In this document: positions 1 to 12,233 of the stretch, in pieces | Numbering within the stretch: the stretch's first letter is position 1 | How the letters are laid out: every line of letters begins with the position of its first letter | Assembly (NCBI GenBank): GCA_017506865.1 | Contig: JAFCMP010000518.1 | Span: forward strand, 124,001 to 188,000 | Direction of reading: 5' to 3' | Source of the DNA: Tribonema minus | Taxonomy: Eukaryota > Sar > Xanthophyceae > Tribonematales > Tribonemataceae | Length of the DNA: 64,000 nucleotides | The notes under the pieces: generated by a model | What the model was told of the DNA's origin: nothing | Databases searched by the model: none | The model's input: the letters and a program-made list of their open reading frames with translations, nothing else | Translations under genes and position numbers: made by a program

Positions 1-554
1 GGCGCCCAGTGACTCCCTCTGCTTATCTTTATGATATCGGGGTTCACGTAGATAGCCACAATCTCCAGTTCAGGGCCCATTATGGTGACCTTGGCCTGCA
101 TGAAAACTTTGAGATGGAGTCTGCGTGGAGCTGGGTGGCCCTAAGACGGGTCTGTCTGTGGGGGGAGAGTCTTGTAGCTTTGTTTGGTATCCCTGCTAGT
201 ATGTGGGGGACAGTCGCTTGCGGGTGCTTTGTTGGGGGTGATGTGGGGGGCGGGGTGTGGCGTGCAAGCTTTGCATGCTACATCCAAGAGTGAGAACAAG
301 GCGACACACCTACAACATGGCATTTCCACAGCCACAAGTGGAATATAATAAAAGTACAAGCACAACACAAGGAGGACCATTGCAGCATGCACCGCTTTGA
401 CGTACGTGTGGATGTATTAGCACAAGTACGCAAGGGGCAGCATTGCAGCAGACAAAACAAATGCGCATGCCAGCAACAGGTTATGCACACGTGGCTGGAG
501 TGGTTGGACTGTATGACGGAAAAATATGTACTTTACATGTAGAAGGCACGCACA
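1..554. other. no gene recognised; 3' flank of hAT gene
   Basis: No open frame here has recognisable protein character. The stretch lies downstream of the minus-strand hAT stop codon at 555-557. The far end of a hAT element would be expected here or further left, but I could not match a terminal inverted repeat to the opposite side. Confidence 0.5.
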
Positions 555-3500
555 TCAGCAAGTGCGCGTGTTGTACTGCAGCATGCAGCTGCTGGCCACA
601 TAGTCCTCAAGGACATTACCCTGCTGGTCTCCAAATGATGCTTTGAGAATGGAAAACGCGCGCTCAGCCGCTGCAGAGGATGGTTGCACTGTGGCAAATG
701 CCCGGGCAAGCGAACACCAGTTGGGCAGGTCAAGGCGGTGCCTAGCCCAGAAGGGCATTATGTGCTCGGTCTTAAACTCCGGATCACCCCCCCCCAGGTC
801 CTCCACTGCAGCCTTGTACGCACCTAGCTCAATGACAAGGTCGTCTACTGAGAAAGCACGCAAGAATGGTGCAAACTCGAGTAGACCCTCATCGGAAAGG
901 AGAGTGCGCACATCCTCCGCGCTGACACGCAGGTCAGCCATGCGCAAGGGGTGACAAAGCCTTGCTGCCTTGTACAGCAGTAGGTGAGGTGCCAGGTGCA
1001 GCATGACTGTTGCGTGGAAGTAGCTGAAGCACCCCGCAATGAGGTACATACCGTACTGCAGCCACTGAAGCTCCAATGGGTTCTGCTGTGCACTTGCGAT
1101 CTGCCTGGCTGCGGTGCTGGCTGCCTGCATCTCTGCACCTTGCAGGGGCGCACGGTTGCACCTCACATTCTGCAGTGCAGCGCATGCAGACAGTGTCAAA
1201 GACAATGTGGTTGAAGATGTGGGCACCAGATAAGCTTTGATGTAAGCAAACATATGTCCACCGTGCATGAGGCACACCGTCTGCAGCCTGAGTGCGGCGC
1301 ACTTATATAAGCTTGTTTCAGTCATGCAAGAGGCACGTTGGGTGCAGCGCATTCAATTCAGAAAGTGCACATCAGGCATGTATGAGGACCACATTGAGTG
1401 CAGCGCGGTCAGGCAGGAAAGTTGAGGGATGCATTCTGCAGTGCATCACCTCCAAATAGCATTCCAGGAGTGTGGTTAGTACCTGGCAGAAGCAAGTACG
1501 CTATGTTGTGTACATAAAAGCGTACATCATCAAGCACGCATGAGGGAGGTGCTTGAAGACAATCAGATGGGTATATACTAGTATTGTACCTGTGCTGCAG
1601 CTTCGGGGGGGGGCTTGCCTGCTCGCCCATACTTTGCCGCAAGCTGCTGGACGGCAGGGAAGAGCATGTTAGGCAGCAGGTCCCGCCTGGCGCTGTCCAG
1701 CCCCTGGATCAAGTCATACGTGATCATCGCGAGCGGCCCATCCCCCTCGAGCAGGTACGTAGCCTGTACGAAAGGCTTGGCTGCAGCCTGAAGACAGACA
1801 AGCTCGAATGTGATGGCACGCTGATTAGCTGTGATGCGCCACTTGGGAATCAAGCTCTTGGTCACGGTGTCGTTCTTGGGCAGCTTGACAGCGGCGCTCT
1901 GAAGGAACGCTGCTATGGCGCTGCCCCTGGAAGCTGCCTCCCACTGCTGCTCCAAAGTCAGCACCTGCATGAGCACCTCGAACTCGGACCACCACCTGTC
2001 ACGGCAACATGCAGCATAGACACACGTAATACGTGGTGAATGTGCTGCATCATAAATAAAGGGCCATCAAATGCAAAACCTCATAGCGAACTGACCTTGT
2101 CTTTGACTTTGACTGGAGCGTGGTGCCAGTTTCTGCCTGCCACACCTTTTTAGCCACCAGGCTCTTAGACAGCAATGCGCTCAGGCTGCTGCAGAAGGTC
2201 TGCGCTGTGGGAAGCAACACATGCTCTCCGCAGTGGTCGAGTGTATGTGCCAAGCATGCACCAGCTGATGCGCTGTGGTAGATGTTCTGCAGGGTGTCCA
2301 CTGCCACGAGCCCTGTTTCAGACCTGTCGATCTGAAACTGGATGACATCATCTGCCTTGACAGCCAGAGTGGTCATAAGCAGCGTCACCAGCACACCTGC
2401 AGCACCAGCAAATGTTGGCGAACAATGCAGCGACAATTAGCAGACAAGCATGGCATGGCATTGGACTATACGCGTATGCCAGCCACAGTAGCAAGCGAGA
2501 AAGGCACAGACTGTATTTCTCATTTGAGCTTACCAGAGAGCTCCCGGTTGTTGAACGAACGGGCATAGTGCCCCATGTGGACCAGCCGCTGGTGAATGGT
2601 CATGTCGTCATTGACATACCTGCAGCAGCAGTGTCATCACGGCCATGAACCTTTGTGTTAGGCATTGTAACGTGAGCAGGGGGGCACTGTGTAATTGCAG
2701 CAGTACATGTACTGACCAAGCAATTTAACTCACGCAACATCAAGAAAAATGCACTTGCCTCAGCACAACTGCCAGCACCTCAGCGCCACGTGTTGTGCCA
2801 TCAAAGATGACACTCAGCTTCCTGCCGGCGATCTCTTGCCGCAAGGTAGCCATCTCTTCCCGGAGAACAAATGGCAGAAGCTCAGCCATGTGCGAGGAGT
2901 TGGTGAGGCTGTGGCCGCCGCGCTCCAGAGCGCCACGCAGGGGCCCTTCCAGCTTGTGGAGCGGGATGGCGCTTATGAGCAGCATGCGCAGAGTGTCCAC
3001 CCGAAATAATTGCTGGGCATCCGTCAGGCTGGCGCCTTTGGCGTTAGTCTCAGCGAAGTATTCGCTGAGGAGCCGACTGCGAGTCTTCCCGAGCGCAACC
3101 TTCGCAGCGTCCTTTTCTGCTGCGCTGATGTGCTTGGTGATAGCGATGTGGCGGTCCACAGAAGTCTTGTCCTCAGCAAGTTCTGTCTTGCAGAGGCGGC
3201 ACCACAGCCTGCCCGCGTCCGCTGCCAAAACGTCAGGGTGCTCTTTGATGCGCTTGGCCACCTGCTCAAATATACGCGAGCAGTGCAAGGAGAGACGGTC
3301 AAAGGCACATGCTGCTACTGGTGCTCAAGTGTGAACGTCAACTTCCACGTGAGCTATGCAAGTTGCCTCACCTGTTTCGCACTGACTTGCATGCGCCGCT
3401 TCCCTGTCCTGATCCCCACAGGAGGTGCAGGCTGAGCGCGCTTCTTGACACCACTGCTGACAGCAGTACGCTTCTCGCTGCTGGCTGTGCGCCTGGCTGC

Positions 3501-4269
3501 AGCAGCACTGCCACTGTCATCGCTGCCACCGCCATCGCTGCCACCGCCATCGCTGCCACCGCCATCGCTGCCACCGCCGTCGCTGCCACTGCCGTTGGCC
3601 CTCTTGCCATCATCAGCGGAATCGCTGATGACCACCTCCATCGCGTCGTGACCGTGTCTGCACGGCAATGGTGCACCATCGACCAAGTCAGACATGAGCG
3701 GTAGAGTAAGTTGATGATGATGATGTGACTGCACTGCACAGAACGAACAGAGTTCCAGCTTACCGGGAGGGGTTCGAGGCAACACGCCCCGACCGTGCTT
3801 TGAGCGACTTCTCTGGTTGCTCAAGACGCTGGGACAATGTGAGCCCCTTGTTGACTCCTTTTGTAGGCGCTGCTCCAGACCTGTCAACAGCCCTGCTCTC
3901 TTTCGCAAAGAAGCTTCTGATGCCTCCAGTGGCAGGCTTCGCAACCGGCTGAGCTGCTGCAGCAGCCACAACTGCCCGCGATGCTGGCTGAGCTGCAGCA
4001 GCAGCAGCAGCCGCAGCTGCCAGCGTTGGTGTCGCTGCCGGTCTTGAGGCACCTCTGCGCCTTGAGACAGGCCTATTAGCGGACACCAGCGCCTTGCCAG
4101 GCATACAGCTTGGGCAGATCCTCATGGCACCAGAGCCCTCTGCTGGCCCTGCTGTGCCCTCCGCACCGCAGAACGCATGCATGGCTGCACCGCACCCTTC
4201 ACAGCCATGGTGCGACTCTCGCAGCAGCATGCGGCAGCCGCCACAGGGGCCACTCCAGCGCTGCACCAT
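555..4269 (-). CDS. hAT-family transposase-like protein with N-terminal PHD-like finger (7 exons)
   Basis: Exons on the minus strand are 4269-3764, 3657-3372, 3261-2759, 2619-2534, 2396-2096, 1995-1590 and 1169-555. They sum to 2703 bases with every junction in phase, giving 900 aa. Residues 9-55 hold C9-C12-C23-C26-H31-C34-C52-C55, the C4HC3 pattern of a PHD finger. An Ala-rich linker and a Ser-Asp-Gly repeat follow. C285-C288-H302-H308 looks like a BED zinc finger. Hallmarks of the hAT core are VIFDGTT (D418), a candidate second Asp in IDRSE (D484), CLAHTLDH (C508/H511), TRWWSEFEV across exons 5 and 6, and SSAAAERAFS (E865) in the C-terminal dimerisation region. hAT enzymes cut and paste DNA in the nucleus. 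All catalytic-type residues appear present, so this is either an intact transposase or a host-adopted one. Intron 3 appears to be GC-AG. Element ends were not found, so mobility is unproven. Confidence 0.88.
3518..3594. repeat. 15-bp coding minisatellite in hAT exon 2
   Basis: About five tandem copies of a 15-bp unit (catcgctgccaccgc on the plus strand) encode a Ser-Asp-Gly-Gly-Gly repeat on the minus strand. The unit length keeps the frame open, so it is a flexible linker between the finger region and the BED-like finger. Confidence 0.8.
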
Positions 4270-4673
4270 CAGATCTCCTCCTGTGATGTGATTTGAGTCG
4301 TGTTTTCGGAAACTTGCGCGAAAAACATTCGAAACTTGAACCCGGGCTAACTTGAACTAGGGATAGCCCCCCCTAACTCCCAACACCAGTGTTACACCAC
4401 AGATTCGACTAGGAAGTGGTACATCGATGCAGCTCGTTGCGTGCTATCAGATGCACAACTCAGCAGACGAAACAAGCACAAGGAACAGCGCTTACGACGA
4501 AAATCCTGAAAATCCTGTTTTGCTCAAAAAGTGCACCCAATTCCTGGGAGAGGCAGTGTTTCAGCCGCGTGGGGCAAAAAGATGATGGGACATATGATGG
4601 GACACGAAATTGGAGCAAAATTTGGGTTGCAGTTTGAGGCAGTTGTTGCAGTTCACACACGCGCCCGAGAGGC
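4270..4673. other. intergenic; 5' side of hAT gene
   Basis: There is no gene. The stretch 4315-4375 contains repeated words of the type acttgaa and a C-run (atagccccccct). It could include the hAT element end, but no matching inverted copy was located in the window, so I make no boundary call. Confidence 0.35.
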
Positions 4674-6383
4674 ATGCTTTGCAGCGACGACGACATAGAT
4701 GGAGGCATAACCGATGAGCAACTGCTGCAGCTTCCTGACGTATCGCATGGCGCCACTGTTGGCGCTAGTCAGGGCGGTTGCAGCGCTGTGATCGCCACAT
4801 CGGTAGGTCACGCTGCTGATGAGGATGATGTGGGCGCCCCGGCTGGCGCAGGTGCGGCTTCTGGGGCAGCAGACCAACCTTGCAATGCAACAGTTTCGCG
4901 GCAGCCACCTTCTGCACAGCAACTGATGTTGGACGCTGCCAGACGGCAGCAGGAGCTGCAGCGTCGCATCAAGCTGACGGAAGCGCAGTTACAGGAAGCC
5001 AAGGAGGAAAACAAACGGCGAGGACGGTATCCCCGGGAAAAAGCGGCGAAAGTGACGCGCTGGATGCGGAGCTGAAGTTGCTGCAGAGCGGAGTGCTCCC
5101 GGAGGAGGCGCGGGCACCGCCTAAGGTGTCGGAGGCTGCTGCTTTGGAAACTGCCCGCGCCTCCGCTGTTGTTCAAGGCAGGCTGGCTTATCCTCAGCTC
5201 CCGCCAGCTGGCAGGTAGGTGAAAGTTGGCTGCTTTTGTGCTGTCTTCAAGTATCTGTACATAGGCAGTGTACACGCGTGCTACTGCTGGCGGCGGTGTT
5301 CACCAATTGCTATGCTTGTTCCGTTCTGGCTTTAAGCAATGTTTCCACTTGTCAGCTGAATGCCACACATCTGTTGTTGTTGCAGGCCTCGACAGTCAAC
5401 CGCTGCAGCTATCTCTTTCAACAATGCTGCGGCACCAGCAACAGCAGCAGGTGCTGTTGATCCAGCAGTTGTGCCAGCAGCAGCAGCAGCGGCAGCAGCA
5501 GCAGCAGCTCGAGTGTGCCAGCCCTATCACAGTGGCTGGCGATGCCGCTGCAGTAGACGCACCAGCAGGCGCTAGTACAGTGCCAGGCGACATGTCGTCT
5601 GCTGTGCAGTGGGTTACTCAGCAGCTGGGCTTACCACATCTCGGCGCGCCACGTTCTGGTCGTGAGGTGCAACGAGTTCTCAGCGGCGGCCATGGTCCAG
5701 AAGTGTTCTTCCATCAACCTGCAGTGCTGGCTTCTCATGCCATGTCAGCTGGCATTTTGATGCCAGAAACATCTGCTGCCAACTTCTCGCGGAGCGTGGT
5801 GCGCGATGCAGCAGCATGGCAAGTGCTGCAGACGCAATACCAACATCTGCAACGCAGATTACGCGACGAGCCCCTTGCACTGCTGCCACCCATGGCGGGC
5901 TACATCAACACAATGTCACTGCCCCGCACGGAGCGTCTGTCACAAGAGGGCAACATGCAGCGGCTGCCTGGGACATTCATTACATGCCGCAGCACGGCAC
6001 CAGTGCAGCTGCAACCACTTCTCCAGCCATCGCTGCCTGCTGCCAGTGCTGCTTGCGTTGATAGTCAGCGCGATGCGCGGCGCAAGCAAGTGTGGCGGGA
6101 GGCGCAGCAGCGGCGTACTGTGCGCAAGCGGGAGCTACCAGTTTCGGCAGAACAGTTGTCGGCGCGCCGCGAAAAAGAGCGCGTACGGAAGGCAGCACAG
6201 CGAGCAGCCAAGCGGCTCAAGCCAGCAGATGGAGCTGCTCCTGCAGCTGCTGCCGCAGTGACTGCAGCTGCTGCTGCTGCTGCTGCCGCTGCTGCTGCTG
6301 CTGCTGCCGCTGCTGCTGCTGCCGCTGCTGCCGGTGGTAGTGGTGGTGGTGCTCGTGTCACTATGCAAATTTTGTCAAGATGA
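4674..6383 (+). CDS. hypothetical Gln/Ala-rich basic protein, one apparent frame break
   Basis: The family is not recognised. The first exon starts at an ATG with an acidic stretch, then a charged coiled-coil-like segment near 4940-5020 (RRIKLTEAQLQEAKEENKRR). Protein-like sequence then moves to another frame near 5030-5060 and runs to a donor at 5215. The second exon begins at 5386 or 5396. The 5396 acceptor restores phase with the shifted frame. The second exon has a Gln-rich run, a conserved-looking middle, and a strongly basic region near 6070-6225 (ARREKERVRKAAQRAAKRLK) resembling the basic half of a bZIP, without a clear leucine zipper. It ends in about 30 alanines and a Gly-Ser tail. 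It may be a nuclear DNA-binding protein or a transposon passenger. The frame break means pseudogene, sequencing indel or wrong model. Confidence 0.45.
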
Positions 6384-7441
6384 TTATGATGAATTTGAGG
6401 TTCTCAACATTGTGACCATTTGTCTTAGTGTATGTGTGCTGGTGCTGGCAGCATCATCAATTGCATGATGAAATGACGAATTTGTGCACTAAGTAGTGCA
6501 CTGCATGACACTGCATGACATCAACAAATTCAGAAGCTGTATATACTGCAGTGCACAAATTTTCAAAGTCACAATGTGCCATATAAAGCAGACTGACTGC
6601 AGACGTCATCCACAGGCAACATCATGTGATGAGTGAATTCTGCTGCTTTGCCAAGCATGTTTGCTGCAGCCAATGATGAGTTTTTCCCCGACAATGTCAT
6701 TTCGTCATAAATGACGTTTGGTGCTTGATTGGGGCTCTATACTGTGCTTGTCTGGGATGCTTCTGCATGAAATGTCGGCTGTGAAGTGGCGGCGGCGTTG
6801 GAGCGAAATTTCCTCTTTTTCTCCTTTTTCTTCCCCCTTTTTTTCTCTTTTTTTCCCCTCAAACCCACGCAGCTAAAAATTTGCCCAATTCCTGAAAAAA
6901 GTCCTGCAGGTTTTGTGCCGGAGCCTAGCTCTGGCCCCGGCTTGTTTATCATGTTTTTGTTAAAAATAGCCCCGGATTGCCCCCCCGTTTGGGTCCCGCG
7001 TTGGCGTCCGGTCAAAAAAATTGAACCGGCCCGCGTTAACAGCATCACTGAACGTTGACCTTTTCAATACGTTTTTTTAAAAACCTCGCTGACGCTGCGA
7101 AAAAAGTCGCCTTTATTAATACCGCTTCGGGTAAGTGTGGATGCACAACACTGCGGCCGGTAATGATTCATGCCAGTGTGCGCTGACGAACGTTAACACG
7201 GTGCAGTCACCCGCCCACTCATACAATACGCGACGACCAGTCACCAATCATCGAGGCCGTGCGGCGCTCTACGCGAGCACTGAGTGCTGCGGTGCTCAGC
7301 AAGTTCAGAGAAGCTCTTCCACACATACTTAAATCGCGTGCGTGCCGGTTCTCGACAGTAAGTTGAAGTCGACGCAAAAAATTGGAATGACGTCATGACA
7401 CACACAGTCGTTCTGACTCCTAATTCCTGGGACCCTCCCCG
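6384..7441. other. intergenic; long pyrimidine tract, no gene
   Basis: No supported coding region is present. Bases 6809-6860 form an almost uninterrupted C/T tract on the plus strand. An unusual C- and G-run region with short repeated words follows to about 7050, possibly a relic of an unidentified element. The end of the composite mobile element follows at about 7442. Confidence 0.45.
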
Positions 7442-7574
7442 GGGGAAGGGCCTATTTTCCATTCGCTCAGCCCGGAACCCCCCCCCGTAAACCCGTGAAT
7501 CGGGGGGTGGAAACCGCCCCCGTTCCCGGCGTCCGAGACCGATCTTTGGCGCTCTCGCCTGTGTTTTTTCTGGA

Positions 7575-10500
7575 ATGCATGGCCTAGACGAGAGACTACG
7601 ACAGCGTGCAAGCAGAACAGGGATGTCCGGTCAGCAGCTTTGGCGATATACTGGCGTAGAGGGGCCGTTGCGGAAGTGCGATCAGCATTTTCATTGCATT
7701 TGCTGCGGCAATTGGAGAAGCGCAGGAACCTGGTGCGTGGGGTTTGAATACGAGCCTCGCAGAGAAGACAACAGCAATTGGACGCGCGCAAGTGAGCAGT
7801 GCGCAAAGCAGTAAGAGCCGTCGTTCATCAGCATGTCAAAGTTGCGCGGGAGGAGGAGGAGCAGAGCAGGCGTAGCTTGGAATCACGTGCTCAAGCAGCG
7901 GGGGAGCTCGCCGACACGGATGACAACGAATCGCTTGCAGGAGACAACGACGCGGAACGCGATGAGCAGGATGGTCAAATCAACCAAGATGCCCACCAAC
8001 CTCCTGCGTTCTCGGTGCCCCCGCCGCTTCCACGTCCCGCAACGCTGCTCAGTCCAGTGCAGCAGAGACAACTCCTGATGCGCCGCAGAGAATCAGATTT
8101 TGTCAGAGTTGCCTCGTGCCCTTACAAGCGCAGTGCAGATGCCACAAGCTCACAGGACGTGTCGCTGGACGAACTCCTTGCTCAGCACTTCAATGGCTCG
8201 ATCTATCGGGGAAAGGTGTTGGAAACGCACGCCACCGCCATCATCAATCAGGCAACGCTGAGCAGGTGGGTGCAAAGATGATTGACGCTACTTGTGCACA
8301 CATCCTGCCAATCCGTGGAAAATACATATTTATGCAGCATCGCCTGAGGCCTGTTAGCATACTCCTGGTGAATATGAGTGTGACAGTGATTGCATTGTGC
8401 TCATTTCAAGTGATGCTCTGGCCAATTTGAAATTTGAGTACGCTCAATCTACGCTGCCTCTGATGCGTGCTGCTTGCTGACAGCAACAACGCCATGTCGG
8501 CGGCAACAGCGCAAGCTGTTCTGGACCTGTTCTTAACTCCACATCGTGGAGTTTGAATATCTGGACCCAGCCATCGTTTTCCGCAAGGAGCTCATGCTGC
8601 ACAGCAGATGCCATGTCAGAGGACCGCATGGCGATGTGGTCGGAGTCCAGCTACCATGTCCATGGTGCTGCAGCAACAAGCACGTCCACGTTTGCGGGTT
8701 CAACAAGCAGCACTGCCGCGCTTATCACACACTTACAGGAGTTCGTGTGAGCGTCACGTCCATCTACAATTGCACTAATCCGAAGTGCAAGGGTCCACCG
8801 ATGGAAGGCGACGCAGCAGCATCGGCTCCGGCAGTTGCAGATGAGGTCATGGACCAGCCAGTGGACCAGCAAACCCTGCAGCCCATGCCAGCACCCAGGG
8901 CGCAGGGCAACAATGGCAATGCACGGCCAGCGACGGTGTCAAGCGCAGCAGCAGGCAAAGCGCGCCAGTTCAGTCCACACCTTGACAGCTACATGCGGGT
9001 CCTGCCACGGGAAATCCGCGCACGCTTCAAGTCCTTGCACTGCAGCAGCAAAGTGGGTTACGCGGTGGAGGTGGCGCGGTTCCTGCTCGACAACTACGAT
9101 CATCCCACCAGTCATCAGCAACGCGTGCTGGAGGCGCTGGCGCGAGGACGACAGAGCGAGGGAAAGCTCCGGTATGAGGCATTCATACAGAGGATGGCGG
9201 ACACCGTTGCGCCGTCATCGTTCATGCCATGGCACACCTTAGAGGATGGGGGATGCCTCGCTCCTCCATCTGAGAAAGTCATCCGGACCATCTTCAACCA
9301 GGCATTCGACCGCATACAGCCATACCTTCAGCAAGCCCTGCAGGAGCAGTCAGTAGGGATCTGCCTCAGTGGCGATGGCACGCATCGCATCGGTGGACGC
9401 AGCAAAGGCGATACAGCAGCAGTACATTTCGTCATGAACGATGACAGCTACGTCGTGGCATACGGAGCAGCCGCCAGCGACAGCATTGGGCCTATGATTC
9501 CACTATACATGGGCCTGCGGGCAATGGCGGAGCGGCAGAACGGCCTCAGCGATGTGCGCGCAGTGTACCTCGACACGTGCTGCGACCAGCGCTTGGACGT
9601 AAGCGACACACCGATGGCACACATCTTCCCGTCAGTGTCGGGCGTCTCCGGCGACGGCTTTCATCTGGGCAACAGGATCACACGTACCACGCACCCGCAT
9701 CATCCCGCACATGCCCAATTTGCATTTGAGGTGGGCAGGGCCATTCGACAACCACATATACCGGATCACACGGTGGTCGCACAGGCGTTGCTCAGGAACC
9801 CCCCTAAGGGCAGGAGGCGGCAACCATGCGCAGATCTGGCGTCAGCGGAGCGATTGGCATGGGCGGACGCGTACAAGAGTAGCATTCGTACACAAGCACT
9901 ACCAGCACCTACAATCGCGGACAACCTCAGGAAGCTGCGAGACAAGTAAGTGCCGTGACTGCTGCAGTTAACATCATAATCAAGAGGGGTGAGGTGATGC
10001 CACGGTGTTATGAAAGTGTTGTCCTGTCAGTGACTCCAGGACCAGTATTATAGTAAATGTTGCATATGATGGTGATAATATGTTGCATGATGGTGATATT
10101 ATGCAAAGCTTTTCAATTGATGTAATGCAAATTGCGCCTGGTATCATTGAGTATTCAGATGCCATTAATGCTGGACCAATGCCATGGCAACTTTGCAACT
10201 GACTGTTGTCCACGTGCAGGTGACTGTGTCAGGCACCAACTGTGGAGTATTGCACAAAAGCTAATCCTTTTTTTTCAAGTCCACCATAACACAACCGGCT
10301 GTTTGGTCAAGTTGGAAAATGGGTTTACAGAAGAAAAGCAGGCAGTCTGCAGTTCTTGGGCAATTTCCTGAATGATGCGGTGGTGTAAGAATACACCCGG
10401 TCCGGTGGTCATGCATTTTTTTCACTTTATTTCCGCTATCAACATCTCCTCCGTTTGCAACCAGTGCCTTGACCAATATGACAAGCGTTCCCTGAAGTAG

Positions 10501-12232
10501 TATCTAGCATGTGATACCGCGATACTGGTTGAGGTTGCTTAGAATTTAAATTGAATGCTTCGAACTGTATGCTTGTGTGCTCTCTCCGCATTGCAGCATA
10601 TATGAAATACTTCGGTATGTATGACTTATGTACACATACGATTGCGAATATAATGCTTGCGGTACAGTACATGATTGATCCGTAAAGCGGTGTCCCATGC
10701 ATACATGGCATGTACCAAAAATACTACTTCTATTATTAGGTCAGAAAGCTAGCTACCATGCCCGCTAATGCACGCACGCTGCTCACAATCCACAGATGGC
10801 TGGAAAAATCCAACGCATACGGCAAGGACCCATTATTTCGCCCGCCAAACCCAAGGAGCAAAGGCGACCAAGGCACCTTGGAGGCATTCAACAACGCAAT
10901 CGCCTGCTGTGAGAAAGGCTGCTACACATCGCCATTCCACTTCGCCGAAAGCCACAAACTGCTGTACGTCAAGAAGGAGCTCGGCATCCATGTCTATGCA
11001 TCCATCGGGCACACAGGCAAGAACGAGGCATTTCACAGCAAAGTCAACCGCTTGCTCGACTACATCTCTACCATCAGCGAGGATCAGCTGGAGAAACGGC
11101 TTATGCTACTGGTGTTTCACCACAACCGCGGCCGCGACATTGCCCTCAACAAGTGCAGAGATGGCACACCATACCCTTGGGAGGTAAATACAAGAGCTAC
11201 GGAACTTCAAGTGTTCAAGTATGTGTGTCCGCAGCCACGCAGCTGCGTTAGATCGAACGTGGTGGCAGCGCATACTGGATGCTGCTATGGCACATGTGCC
11301 CGATCACATGCACTAGCATTTAGCAGTTTTCATTTCAATTGGTGCTGTAATTTTCACTTCAACTGGTGCTGTACCAGTAATTAGCTACGCAGCAGAACGA
11401 GTACCCATGATGTGCCACCGCGCGTATGAGATCATGGTTAGCGCTGATGCTGTACATCACGCAACGTGCCACAGCGATGCGAGAAAATAGCGACTCACTT
11501 GCGCACTGCTATTTGTACTTGAACTCTACGTGACAAGACGTCGTATGCATCAAAGAGATGTACTGCCTCTGTTTGACACTTTGCATCTGGTGTGCCAGCA
11601 ACAGCACCCAGACCATGTGAGTACTTGGCATTGCACTTTTTTTCAGAGCCTGTCACCAATTTCGTGGTCACTGCTTTTCGTTTGCTGCGCAGGTGGCGTA
11701 TGCACTATCACCTGGTGCAGAGCCGCTTGTGCTGGACTCAGCCACATACGAGCCCATGGGGTGGGAGTACAAGGATGCCTTGGAGCAAGAGCGTCTTGGA
11801 CACCAGCTCTCTGCGTACTACCGCCTTGTCGATGAGGCCCGTGGCAGCAGCAGCAGCAGTTCAGCCGCCCACCTTGCGGGCCTGCCTGCGCGCAGCCGCA
11901 GGAACAGGAAGAAACGCAAGGCGGTAAGCAACGATGGCACGCATGATTCGCAACAATCAGAGGAGATCGCAGATCATGGTCGTCTGCCACCTGCGCAGCG
12001 CATGCGGAAGTACAACAAGGCAGCTGCAGGGCCGTTTCCGCCGGCAGCGCCTATAGAAGGGAACGCGCATCAGGCAGTTGCCGACAAGTTGCTGTGGGAG
12101 GAGGGCCAGGTAGAAGGGCGGTCGCGTAAGGAGGTCATCACGCGCGCCATTGAGAGATACAACCAGCTCTTTATACAGCACTATAGCAAGCTGTTGCAGG
12201 GCGAGGCACAGGGCGAGGGAGGCGCGAAATGA
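7575..12232 (+). CDS. DDE-type transposase, copy 1 (most complete; shared frame break)
   Basis: In-phase exons are about 7814-8265, 8484 to 9946, 10745-11183, 11491-11616 and 11693-12232. A short Cys-bearing frame from 7575 may be a first exon, but its junction is unresolved. Inside exon 2 the frame must change near 8540-8550. The protein then has a zinc ribbon (CPWC about 36 residues before CTNPKC), GDGTHRIGGR (first Asp), VYLDTCC (second Asp, followed by a double Cys), GFHLGNR, and in exon 3 TGKNEAFHSK supplying a candidate Glu. This order (Asp, Asp-x-Cys-Cys, Phe-His, Asn-Glu-x-x-His) matches an Asp-Asp-Glu transposase family seen in animals and protists that I cannot name with certainty. 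The C-terminal part is basic and Ser-rich. The start codon is not resolved. Confidence 0.75.
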
Positions 12233-12233
12233 T

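Noticed and set aside
3354-4052. 232-codon minus frame read as a single exon of the hAT gene
   Set aside because: Its first part (4052-3658) overlaps exon 1 in a different frame and is not needed. The in-phase acceptor at 3658 explains the coding part from 3657.
7791-7812. 20-base intron joining the 7575 frame to the 7799 frame of transposase copy 1
   Set aside because: The reading phase fits and gt...ag borders exist, but 20 bases is too short for an ordinary spliceosomal intron, and no other intron here is below about 70 bases.
9950-10744. Small open frames (for example 10132-10371) repeated in all transposon copies
   Set aside because: They lie inside an in-phase intron of the transposase gene. 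Their repetition follows from copying of the element, and they lack protein character.
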